Assembly: GCA_002350445.1 (NCBI GenBank)
Contig: DEEV01000005.1
Coordinates: 1 to 7,887, forward strand
Origin: Treponema sp. UBA2869
GTDB taxonomy: Bacteria; Spirochaetota; Spirochaetia; Treponematales; Treponemataceae
Length of the DNA stretch: 7,887 nt
Reading direction: 5' to 3'
The notes below the pieces were generated by a model, which was not told where the DNA came from, ran no database searches, and saw only the letters and a list, made by a program, of their open reading frames with translations. Shown here piece by piece: positions 1 to 5,532 of this stretch (position 1 is the stretch's first letter; each line of letters opens with the position of its first letter). The position numbers and the translations under genes were made by a program.

Positions 1-26
1 TTTTTAACGGTTCTTCGATTTTAGGC

Positions 27-716
27 TTATTCGCCGTAAGTACTGTATGATTTCTTTGGATCGTAAGTACCGCTGCGGTATTCACCTGTAAGGCTTGGAA
101 TCTTCATCTTCATACCAGGGTGGATGAGGTTTGGATCCTCAGGTTTTGGCATATTATTCTTGTTAGCCTGATAAAGGTTTTCCCACAAGAGCGGGTTGTT
201 GTAAACATAAGGACGACCAGAAATATTCCAGTAACAGTCTTTTGTTTCTGCCCAAGGACGAACAACATAATATTCTGGAAGTGGAGTTACTTCGCGAATT
301 CCGTCCAATGCTGCAAGGCACTGTCTTGCGTACTGAAGAGCTTTTTCGTAATCCTCTGCATTGAAAGAAGTTTCTGCATTTGCAAGATTTTCTTTTGCAG
401 AAGAATATGCCATTGGGAAGTTGTGTTCTGCATCAATTTTTTCTGCATAAGCAACCTGATTCTTTGCAAGCTTAATTGCATCTTCAGCTTCGCCGCGAGC
501 CATCATCATTCTGATGTATGCTTCTGAAAGCTCAGCATTTTCTTCGGCCTTTTTTGCATATTCTACAGACAAATCATATTCGCCGGCATCAAGAGCAGCT
601 TCTGCTTTTTTTGTATATTCATTTGCAAGCTTCTGATAAGTATTGTTTTTGTAGCTGATTGCAAAAACTGAAAGTGTAAGCAACGTAACAAATAAAACTG
701 AAATTAACTTTTTCAT
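27..716 (-). CDS. Secreted LysM-domain protein with TPR-like helical repeats
   Basis: 229 residues, probably a periplasmic or envelope protein that binds peptidoglycan. Residues 1-19 form a signal peptide (MKK, hydrophobic core, likely cleavage after SVFA), with no lipobox cysteine. Residues 29-140 are helical with two TPR-like units sharing an A-x4-G/E-x-Y/D-x3-L/V-x-YA pattern (about 35-62 and 110-138). Residues 149-207 form a LysM-like module: it opens YYVVRP, has W163-N-I in the middle, and ends DPNLIHPGMKMKIP. It is longer than a classical LysM of about 45 residues, with an insertion after the first strand. The start is supported by GGAGGT at 725-730, eight bases before the ATG and inside the upstream lipoprotein gene. 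The two genes are separated by 2 bp and are surely co-transcribed. Domain calls come from motifs seen in the sequence; the function is inferred, and the exact partner or role is unknown. Confidence 0.82.
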   Translation of the reverse strand: MKKLISVLFVTLLTLSVFAISYKNNTYQKLANEYTKKAEAALDAGEYDLSVEYAKKAEENAELSEAYIRMMMARGEAEDAIKLAKNQVAYAEKIDAEHNFPMAYSSAKENLANAETSFNAEDYEKALQYARQCLAALDGIREVTPLPEYYVVRPWAETKDCYWNISGRPYVYNNPLLWENLYQANKNNMPKPEDPNLIHPGMKMKIPSLTGEYRSGTYDPKKSYSTYGE

Positions 717-718
717 AA

Positions 719-1732
719 TTAGTTACCTCCCTTTAATGAACCCTGCAATTCATCGCCAACGATGTTTACCTGATCCATAACTGTAAGGTCTTCAGACACG
801 TCAATTTCGGCATCTTTAGGATCTTTGAAAGTATCTTCTTCGAGAAGAACTGCATCTTCATCTTCAATACCTTCTACCTTTTCTGTGATTGGAGCTTCTT
901 TATCTGCCTGTTCAGCAAAGCTTTCACTTTCTGCTACTCGAGCTTTTGCTTCTTCTATTGCCTTCTGTGCAGCAGCACGTTTTTCAGCAATTTCTTCGTA
1001 CATTGCAAGATATTCTTCCTTAGCGGCACGGTAGTTTTCCAAAGCTTTTTTACCGTTCTGCATTGCATAAGAAGAATCTCCGGCCTTAAACTTATCTGTT
1101 GCTGCCTTGTAGCGGTCTTTCTGAGAAACACCGGCTTTTACACTGTCGGCCTTTTTCTTTGCTTCGTAAGCAGCTTCGCGTTCAGCCTTAGCAAGCTTCT
1201 TATAACCAACAGCAAGAACAGCTGTAAAGTTTGCATAAGCAGCTTCTGCATCAGCAAGTGTAGATTCGTTTAAGCTGTCAGCGCCTTTTGCATAAGCAGC
1301 TTCAACCTTATTAAGATTTTTTACACCTTCGTCATAATTTTTCTGAAGCAGTGCTGCAAATCCGTTATCATCAATTTCTTTTTTTGCATTCTTTGCCTTC
1401 AGATATTCTGCAAGCAATTTATAGCCGCGGGCAATTTTTGCTCCGTCTTTTGCCATTGCATCCGGATCATCCTTGATTTTTGCATAAGCATCATCAAGCA
1501 TTTTGAGCTGATCTGCAGCATCTTTTTCTGCACCAGCTTCCAAAGCCTTTTTTCTTGCTGCAGCAATCTGACCTTCAATATCATCAGGATCTACGGCTTC
1601 TTCCTGACCGTCTGTTTCCTGCTCTAAAACAGGAGCCTCCACTTCTGACGTTTCAGCTGCAGGTTTTGAGCCACAAGAAATCATTAATAAAACAGCAAAC
1701 GCAGAAATGAGAGATACGACTACTTTCTTCAT
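719..1732 (-). CDS. Ala/Lys/Glu-rich helical lipoprotein
   Basis: 337 residues. The signal peptide ends LLMISC, so Cys20 is a plausible lipidation site; spirochaete lipoboxes are looser than the E. coli LAGC. Residues 22-50 are an acidic, low-complexity linker. Residues 52-275 are almost entirely charged, alanine-rich helix (for example AAARKKALEAGAEKDAADQ and EKRAAAQKAIEEAKARVAES), which suggests a coiled-coil or TPR-like rod. The tail (about 276-337) is acidic. No catalytic motif is visible and I do not recognise a named family. It is probably an envelope-anchored structural or scaffold protein. The start is fixed by GTGAGGT at 1737-1743, with GAGG five bases before the ATG. It is the first gene of an operon with the LysM protein, so the pair may form one lipid-anchored, peptidoglycan-binding assembly (inference). 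Confidence 0.8.
   Translation of the reverse strand: MKKVVVSLISAFAVLLMISCGSKPAAETSEVEAPVLEQETDGQEEAVDPDDIEGQIAAARKKALEAGAEKDAADQLKMLDDAYAKIKDDPDAMAKDGAKIARGYKLLAEYLKAKNAKKEIDDNGFAALLQKNYDEGVKNLNKVEAAYAKGADSLNESTLADAEAAYANFTAVLAVGYKKLAKAEREAAYEAKKKADSVKAGVSQKDRYKAATDKFKAGDSSYAMQNGKKALENYRAAKEEYLAMYEEIAEKRAAAQKAIEEAKARVAESESFAEQADKEAPITEKVEGIEDEDAVLLEEDTFKDPKDAEIDVSEDLTVMDQVNIVGDELQGSLKGGN
725..730 (-). promoter_or_regulatory. Ribosome binding site of the LysM gene, inside the lipoprotein gene
   Basis: GGAGGT on the minus strand, eight bases before the ATG at 716. It encodes part of the terminal Lys-Gly-Gly-Asn of the lipoprotein, so ribosomes finishing the first gene clear or occupy the start site of the second. 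This suggests translational coupling. Confidence 0.8.
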
Positions 1733-1749
1733 AGTTACCTCACGTTTTT

Positions 1750-1768
1750 GTTAAATTTTAAATTTAAC
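1750..1768. repeat. AT-rich inverted repeat in the lipoprotein leader
   Basis: Perfect 8-bp arms (GTTAAATT at 1750-1757 and AATTTAAC at 1761-1768) separated by 3 bases. It lies between the candidate -10 box of the lipoprotein operon (1779-1784) and its ribosome site (1737-1743). It could be an operator just downstream of the start of transcription, or a weak 5' stem-loop. Such a palindrome can also arise by chance in very AT-rich DNA. Confidence 0.4.
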
Positions 1769-1778
1769 CTTTTATATC

Positions 1779-1806
1779 ATTATATTTTAATGGATAAATT
1801 CCAAAA
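1779..1806 (-). promoter_or_regulatory. Candidate promoter of the lipoprotein-LysM operon
   Basis: TATAAT (minus strand, 1779-1784) matches the -10 consensus fully. The -35 region is poor (TTTTGG at 1801-1806, spacer 16). Transcription would begin near 1772 and give a leader of about 40 nt with a good ribosome site. The call rests mostly on the -10 box and on position. Confidence 0.42.
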
Positions 1807-1819
1807 CTACAACGATAAT
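1791..1819 (+). promoter_or_regulatory. Candidate promoter of the PC4-like gene
   Basis: TGGATA (1791-1796, 4/6 to TTGACA), a 17-bp spacer and GATAAT (1814-1819, 5/6 to TATAAT). Transcription would start near 1826, leaving about 40 nt before the ATG at 1867. It overlaps the candidate promoter for the lipoprotein operon on the opposite strand. Confidence 0.42.
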
Positions 1820-1866
1820 ATAGTAATAATAATATTTTTCTTTCAATTTTATAAGTGAGGTTTTTT

Positions 1867-2094
1867 ATGGCAGATGATTTTTCTTTTTCAATTGAAAAAA
1901 ACATTGGCACAATTGCCGAAGGAAAAGGCGGCTGGAATCTTGAATTAAATCTTGTTTCCTGGGGTGGACGACCTGCAAAATACGACATAAGAAGCTGGTC
2001 TGCAGATCATCAGAAAATGGGAAAAGGCTCTACTTTTACAAAAGAAGAACTTTCAGCCTTAAAAAATCTGCTTAACTCTATCGAAATTAATTAA
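1867..2094 (+). CDS. PC4/YdbC-family single-stranded nucleic-acid-binding protein
   Basis: 75 residues. Residues 22-62 carry the bacterial YdbC-type PC4 signature: GWNLELNLVSWGGRPAKYDI, then RSWSADHQKMGKGSTFTKEEL. This family has the fold of the eukaryotic coactivator PC4 and binds single-stranded DNA or RNA (family knowledge, from Lactococcus YdbC). The cellular role is not well defined; transcription, repair or RNA protection are all possible. The ATG at 1867 is chosen over an in-frame GTG at 1855 because AAGTGAGG at 1853-1860 is the ribosome site, with six T's of spacing. It is a single-gene unit, divergent from the lipoprotein operon and convergent with holA, overlapping the latter by 8 bp. 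The length is normal for the family and no signal peptide is present. Confidence 0.88.
   Translation: MADDFSFSIEKNIGTIAEGKGGWNLELNLVSWGGRPAKYDIRSWSADHQKMGKGSTFTKEELSALKNLLNSIEIN
2087..2094. other. Shared palindromic stop site of two convergent genes
   Basis: TTAATTAA is its own reverse complement. Read on the plus strand its last three bases (2092-2094) are the TAA stop of the PC4-like gene. Read on the minus strand, positions 2089-2087 are the TAA stop of holA. The genes thus overlap by exactly this octamer and there is no untranslated space between them. Confidence 0.95.
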
Positions 2095-3073
2095 CGTCGT
2101 ACTGTGCAGTTTCCATACTTGCACCTTTTTTTACGACAATTTCAAAAAGCAGTTTAGAAAGCAAAATATCCTCCATTGCAGAACCTCCGGAACGAATTTC
2201 CATATCGGTTGAAGCAAGAAGTGCAAGGATTGCCGAAGACTGACCTTTTGTCCAGATTCTTGCAGCTTTTCTATATTGATTCTGCATAAGTCTTGAAGGA
2301 AAAGCTGCTTCTCCAGATTCGTGCCACAAGATAAGTTTTCTAAAACACGAAGCAAGCCCTGCAATTATCATAACGGAAGAATTTTCTTTAGAAAGCCGTA
2401 TACTTTGCAAAATGGCAAGCGCCTTTTCAAAACGAACATTTCCGGCCAGCGTTGGCTCCGCAATCTGATTAAACAGCGTAAAAGCATTTTCTTCGCGCGA
2501 ATGCGTAAGAACCTTTTCTACGTCTTCTACAGTAATCTGGTGCTCTTTAGGAAAAAGTACAAAAAAGCGTGAACATTCAGTTTTTAAAGCCTGCGTATTA
2601 TTTTCTATTAAATCAAGGACAAGTTCTGCCGCATCATTTTTTATCTGATATCCATTTTTACGGAAAAAGCCTGTAAGCCATGGAATTTTATCTGAATCAA
2701 ATTTTTCATAAAACTTTTTTTTGTTTGCAGGCGGAATAAGTTTATCAAGTTTTGCGTCTACAGAAATTTCGTCAGAAACAAAAATTAAAACAGCTTTGTC
2801 ATCAGATTCAGAACCAAGCCAGTCAGAAAGCATCGAAAGTTCATCTTTCTTTTTTAAAAGCTCAGCATTTTTGCAGACAACGCACACGCCATCAGAAAAT
2901 AAAGTACCGCTCTGCAAAATTGTCATTATCTGACTAAATGGAGTTTCCTGAAGATAAAATGAATGTTCGTCTACGGCTCCGAATTTCTTTTTGAACGAAT
3001 CCTTTACGGCCGCAACCGCATCATCTCGTTCACCAAATTCGGGTCCGTTATAAAGATAAACCTGCCTGTTCAT
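2087..3073 (-). CDS. holA: DNA polymerase III, delta subunit
   Basis: 328 residues, normal for HolA. The delta subunit is part of the clamp loader and opens the beta sliding clamp. Features seen: an N-terminal start VYLYNGPEFGERDDA, as in the family's Y-L-x-G-E-E-x-x-R opening; a TLFSDGVCVVCKNAELL segment (57-73) matching the 'LF..+++V+.+.E' strand; KLDK (108-111) and WLTGFFRKNGYQI (132-144); then KTECSRFFVLFPKEHQITVEDVEKVL (about 164-189), equivalent to the family's 'E+EKL.LY...IT.EDV'. The C-terminal collar helices follow. The gene starts 9 bases after the lexA stop and has no recognisable SD, so translation probably depends on coupling to lexA. Its last codons are antisense to a candidate terminator and overlap the PC4-like gene by 8 bp. 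The tail after about residue 316 looks unconserved. Confidence 0.88.
   Translation of the reverse strand: MNRQVYLYNGPEFGERDDAVAAVKDSFKKKFGAVDEHSFYLQETPFSQIMTILQSGTLFSDGVCVVCKNAELLKKKDELSMLSDWLGSESDDKAVLIFVSDEISVDAKLDKLIPPANKKKFYEKFDSDKIPWLTGFFRKNGYQIKNDAAELVLDLIENNTQALKTECSRFFVLFPKEHQITVEDVEKVLTHSREENAFTLFNQIAEPTLAGNVRFEKALAILQSIRLSKENSSVMIIAGLASCFRKLILWHESGEAAFPSRLMQNQYRKAARIWTKGQSSAILALLASTDMEIRSGGSAMEDILLSKLLFEIVVKKGASMETAQYDVN
2104..2132 (+). terminator. Candidate intrinsic terminator of the PC4-like gene, inside holA
   Basis: On the plus strand GTGCA (2104-2108) pairs with TGCAC (2120-2124), plus one possible G-U pair, around a loop of about 9 nt. One C follows, then seven T's (2126-2132). 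It begins 10 bases after the PC4-like stop codon. The stem is short, so the strength is uncertain. It lies wholly within the 3' coding end of the convergent holA gene. Confidence 0.45.
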
Positions 3074-3082
3074 TGCAAACCG

Positions 3083-3694
3083 TTAGTAAGTTCTTACGAT
3101 GTTTGAAAGAATTCCGACAATGCGAACATCTGTACAATAAATAGCTTTAAAATCCGGATTTTCCGGCTGAAGTCTTATACGTTCAGCTTCCTTGTAGTAA
3201 CGCTTTAATGTAATTGCATCATCAATTACGGCAACAATAATCTGACCGTCTACGGCTGTACTAGACTGCTCTACAACAGCAAGATCTCCGTCAAGAATTC
3301 CTGCATTTATCATACTTTGACCACGTACGCGCAGTGCAAAATAACTTTTTCCAGGACGAACAAACGGCTCTGTAAGATTTACATAACCATCAAGATTTTC
3401 TTCGCTTAAAAGAGGTTTCCCTGCAGCAACAGTTCCGAGTAAAGGAACTTTTCCTACAAATAATTTAGGCTCACGTTCAAAATCATTTGAAACAACCCTT
3501 ATTGAGCGGGACCGCTTCTGGCTTTGAGTAAGGCAGCCTTTTTTCTGAAGTGCAATAATATGATCCTGTACAGCACGTAGAGAAATTCCAAAATGCTCGC
3601 TTATTTCGCGGACTGTCGGAGGATAACCGTTATCTTCTGCGTAGCCTGAAATAAATGAAAGAACTTCTTTTTGTCTTTCTGTAACCTGCTTCAT
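3083..3694 (-). CDS. lexA: LexA SOS repressor / autopeptidase
   Basis: 203 residues. LexA represses DNA-damage genes and cleaves itself when stimulated by RecA filaments. An N-terminal winged helix-turn-helix covers about 1-66 (TERQKEVLSFI; YPPTVREISEHFGISLRAVQDHIIAL; KKGCL). The C-terminal S24 peptidase domain has the Ala91-Gly92 cleavage bond (TVAAGKPL), nucleophile Ser127 (RGQSMINAGILDGD) and general-base Lys164 (ITLKRYY), so it should be cleavable. I chose the ATG at 3694 over the preceding in-frame TTG: AGGAG at 3701-3705 sits six bases upstream and overlaps the ptsH stop codon. The gene lies between ptsH and holA in the hprK operon and has no promoter of its own that I can see. Its DNA target is not evident; T. 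pallidum is, from memory, reported to lack LexA, so this treponeme (if it is one) may differ. Confidence 0.93.
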   Translation of the reverse strand: MKQVTERQKEVLSFISGYAEDNGYPPTVREISEHFGISLRAVQDHIIALQKKGCLTQSQKRSRSIRVVSNDFEREPKLFVGKVPLLGTVAAGKPLLSEENLDGYVNLTEPFVRPGKSYFALRVRGQSMINAGILDGDLAVVEQSSTAVDGQIIVAVIDDAITLKRYYKEAERIRLQPENPDFKAIYCTDVRIVGILSNIVRTY

Positions 3695-3703
3695 CAAAAG
3701 CTC

Positions 3704-3970
3704 CTATTCTTCTTCGAATTTTGAATTAAACAATTCCTCAATAACGCTTGCTGCTTCAGATTCATCAGAGCCTGTAACTGTAAGGGTAATCTGAGTATTG
3801 TAGCCGGCGCCCATTGCAATAACACCCATTATTGACTTTGCATTTACAGTTGCATCGTCGCGGGTAAGCGAAATTTCACTTTCGAACTTGTTTGCAGTCT
3901 GGGCAATAATTGCAGCAGGTCTTGCGTGAATTCCTGCTCTGTTCTGAACTGTTAAGATTTTTTCAACCAT
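3704..3970 (-). CDS. ptsH: HPr phosphocarrier protein
   Basis: 88 residues, the typical HPr length. The active-site motif GIHARPA places the phosphorylatable histidine at His15 and the conserved arginine at Arg17. The regulatory site is in NAKSIMGV with Ser46, the target of HPr kinase/phosphorylase. Both sites are intact, so the protein can in principle receive phosphate from PEP via enzyme I and from ATP via HprK. Its neighbour upstream in the operon is hprK itself, with a 36-nt gap. AAGGA (3980-3984) lies nine bases before the ATG. In Treponema denticola the HPr and HprK proteins are known to be active although sugar-transporting PTS permeases are lacking, so a purely regulatory role is likely. 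No enzyme I or EII gene lies in the window. Confidence 0.95.
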   Translation of the reverse strand: MVEKILTVQNRAGIHARPAAIIAQTANKFESEISLTRDDATVNAKSIMGVIAMGAGYNTQITLTVTGSDESEAASVIEELFNSKFEEE

Positions 3971-4006
3971 GTTAGTTTTTCCTTGGCTTTTGCCTGTTTA
4001 TTTTTA

Positions 4007-4996
4007 TTAATAAGAATCATCGTTTCCATTGTAAGCAGTTTTTACATCTGCCGTTTCTATCCACTTAAGGACATTCTGATTAAACTCTTTTGCCGAATTA
4101 TAACCCATATTTTTAAGACGTTCATTCATTGCGGCCGCTTCAATAATAATTGGAAGGTTACGACCAGGTCGAACAGGAATTTCAATAACAGGAACTTTTA
4201 CACCAAGCAGTTCCATATATTTCTGTTCGGTTCCAAGACGGTCATAAGCCTTATCAGAGCTCCAGTCTTCCAGCTGAACAATAAGCTGAACTTCTTTTTG
4301 ATTACGAATTGCACCAACACCATAAAGCTGTGAAATATTTATAATTCCAAGACCACGAATTTCCATATGGTGACTGATCATTGTATTTGCACCGCGTCCA
4401 AGAATAATATTTCCGTTTACACAGCGAATTTCGATAATATCATCTGCAACAAGACGATGACCGCGTTCTATAAGTTCAAGAGCAGTTTCACTTTTTCCAA
4501 CTCCCGAATGACCGTTCAAAAGAATACCAATACCATAAACTTCTACAAGAACGCCGTGCAAAGTCTGATGCGGTGCAAATGTATTTGAAAAAACGCGGAT
4601 TATTCGATTAGAAAATTCTGTGGAACTTAAATCTGTCTGAAGCAGCGGACAGCAGTTTTCTTCGGCAATCTGGCGAAAATCTTCTGTAGGTTCAAGATTA
4701 TACGAAAAAACACAGCAAGGCATTTCGCTTGTAAAAAAGTTTTTGATTGCGTCGATATTTTTTTCTTTGTGCAGTTTCTGAATATATGCAACTTCGCCGC
4801 GTCCAAAAAGCTGAACACGGTTGCTGGCAAAAGATTCGTAAAAGCCTGAAAGCGCAAGACCAGGTCTGTTAATTTCCGGAACTTTGATTGCTCTTGGAAG
4901 TCCTCTGCGTCCAGCGATACATTTTAAATTTAATGCATCGTGTCCAGACAACTCAAGATCGAGTAAATCAAGAACAGTGAATTTTTTTGCCACCAT
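4007..4996 (-). CDS. hprK: HPr kinase/phosphorylase
   Basis: 329 residues. It phosphorylates HPr on Ser46 using ATP or pyrophosphate and reverses this with phosphate. An N-terminal regulatory domain (about 1-130) precedes the catalytic domain: catalytic-region His147 (TLHGV), Walker A GHSGVGKS at 162-169, the acidic pair Asp185-Asp186 (LVADDIIEI), the family signature EIRGLGIINI at 212-221, and PVRPGRN at 275-281. The start was set at the ATG 4996. The reading frame stays open for 25 further codons to a TTG at 5071, but that stretch runs through the hpf terminator hairpin and has no family resemblance. The ATG lacks an SD and follows a -10-like box by six bases, so the mRNA may be leaderless. 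It heads the operon hprK-ptsH-lexA-holA. Confidence 0.95.
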   Translation of the reverse strand: MVAKKFTVLDLLDLELSGHDALNLKCIAGRRGLPRAIKVPEINRPGLALSGFYESFASNRVQLFGRGEVAYIQKLHKEKNIDAIKNFFTSEMPCCVFSYNLEPTEDFRQIAEENCCPLLQTDLSSTEFSNRIIRVFSNTFAPHQTLHGVLVEVYGIGILLNGHSGVGKSETALELIERGHRLVADDIIEIRCVNGNIILGRGANTMISHHMEIRGLGIINISQLYGVGAIRNQKEVQLIVQLEDWSSDKAYDRLGTEQKYMELLGVKVPVIEIPVRPGRNLPIIIEAAAMNERLKNMGYNSAKEFNQNVLKWIETADVKTAYNGNDDSY

Positions 4997-5002
4997 ATTT
5001 AT

Positions 5003-5031
5003 ACTATACACATTATAGGCAATCAAATCAA
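5003..5031 (-). promoter_or_regulatory. Candidate promoter of the hprK operon, possibly leaderless
   Basis: On the minus strand TTGATT (5026-5031, TTGA conserved), a 17-bp spacer and TATAGT (5003-5008, 5/6). Six bases (ATAAAT) separate the -10 box from the hprK ATG, so transcription should begin at or next to the A of the ATG. A second TATAAT at 5012-5017 lacks a matching -35 box and would give a leader of only about 9 nt, also without an SD. Confidence 0.6.
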
Positions 5032-5054
5032 CATTTTTTTTTGTGAATTTGCGT

Positions 5055-5087
5055 AAAAAAAAATCCGGCAATTTTCACTGCCGGATT
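5055..5087 (-). terminator. Intrinsic terminator of hpf
   Basis: A perfect 9-bp GC-rich stem (AATCCGGCA at 5062-5070 with TGCCGGATT at 5079-5087) and an 8-nt loop. Read on the minus strand it runs straight into nine T's (plus-strand A's 5055-5063). It lies 22 bases after the hpf stop codon and upstream of the hprK promoter, so it separates the two units. It is the clearest terminator in the window. Confidence 0.9.
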
Positions 5088-5109
5088 CCCCCTAATTTTT
5101 TTTACAGAA

Positions 5110-5397
5110 TTACTTTTCCTGTACCTTATCTTTTTCCTTCTTGATTTTGTTATCAAGAACATCCATCATCTTGTTAAGTGCTGCTGCAAAATCATCATCT
5201 TCACCAGTTACGTGTGCCTGTGTTCCCCAGCGGAAACTTACAGTTGTTTCAAAAGAAAATGATTTTTCGTGCTTGATTTTAAGCGAAAGTCTGATAATCA
5301 AATCTTCTGCATAACTAACTCGCTTAAGTTTTGTTTCAATCATTTCGGACTGCTTTTGATTGATTGTAAATCCTACGGCATTAATTGATTTTTCCAT
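5110..5397 (-). CDS. hpf: Short ribosome hibernation promoting factor (HPF/YfiA family)
   Basis: 95 residues, the length of E. coli HPF, without the C-terminal dimerisation domain of long HPF. The family binds the 30S decoding region and inactivates ribosomes in stationary phase or starvation. Seen: the N-terminal strand INAVGFTINQKQSEMIETKL, a beta strand LIIRLSLKIKHE, the strand TQAHVTGEDDDFAAAL in the usual '.+.+.+.g.D.yaAid' position, and the terminal helix DVLDNKIKKEKDKVQEK rich in Lys. The start at 5397 is set by GGAGG (5406-5410) eight bases upstream; the frame extends 13 codons further but without family similarity. A strong terminator follows. Located between the DUF1015 gene and hprK, as hpf commonly sits near rpoN and PTS-type genes in Proteobacteria. 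Confidence 0.88.
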   Translation of the reverse strand: MEKSINAVGFTINQKQSEMIETKLKRVSYAEDLIIRLSLKIKHEKSFSFETTVSFRWGTQAHVTGEDDDFAAALNKMMDVLDNKIKKEKDKVQEK

Positions 5398-5405
5398 GAT
5401 GTTAT

Positions 5406-5489
5406 CCTCCGAAGTGATTTTTTGAGTACACTTCAAATTGAAAATTTTTCCTGCATACGCAGGTCAGTGATTTGCTCACTAAAAATATA
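5406..5489 (-). promoter_or_regulatory. hpf leader: candidate promoter, inverted repeats and ribosome site
   Basis: On the minus strand a -10-like TATATT (5484-5489) would start transcripts near 5477; no good -35 was found. The leader of about 80 nt holds AGTGA/TCACT (5466-5480, 5-nt loop), CCTGC/GCAGG (5450-5463, 4-nt loop) and GAAGTG/CACTTC (5411-5434, 12-nt loop). The last abuts the ribosome site GGAGG (5406-5410). I see no known riboswitch. The 135 bp between the DUF1015 stop and hpf hold nothing else recognisable, and no terminator for DUF1015. Confidence 0.35.
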
Positions 5490-5532
5490 TTAACACGACT
5501 ATTTGCAAAACACAAATTTATAATGAACAAAC

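Noticed and set aside
120..527. 135-codon open frame opposite the LysM gene
   Set aside because: Cys/Phe/Ile-rich translation typical of an antisense shadow; no ribosome site and no plausible domain.
825..1034. Ser/Ala-rich open frame opposite the lipoprotein gene
   Set aside because: Its composition is the reverse-complement shadow of Ala/Glu/Lys codons; it has no ribosome site and no family features.
1905..1916. TGGCAC followed by TTGCC on the plus strand, resembling a sigma-54 promoter
   Set aside because: The spacing between GG and GC is two bases too short, and it lies inside the PC4-like coding sequence with no gene downstream that would need it.
2320..2333. TGGCACG on the minus strand, resembling a sigma-54 -24 element
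   Set aside because: The matching -12 GC dinucleotide at the fixed spacing is absent, and the bases encode Trp-His-Glu inside holA.
3123..3136. LexA-box-like sequence CGAACATCTGTACA
   Set aside because: It matches the Gram-positive SOS box CGAAC-N4-GTTCG at most positions, but two bases differ, it lies within conserved lexA codons (CTDVR) and not at a promoter, and the spirochaete LexA target is not known to be this motif.
3985..3994. GGC-TTTT-GCC small hairpin between hprK and ptsH
   Set aside because: A 3-bp stem with no following T tract; too weak to be a terminator or attenuator.
4997..5071. 25-codon N-terminal extension of hprK to a TTG
   Set aside because: It would start in the loop of the hpf terminator hairpin, its residues resemble no HprK, and the ATG at 4996 gives the normal family length.
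5398..5436. 13-codon N-terminal extension of hpf
   Set aside because: It crosses the GGAGG ribosome site that serves the ATG at 5397, and the family begins at the later methionine.
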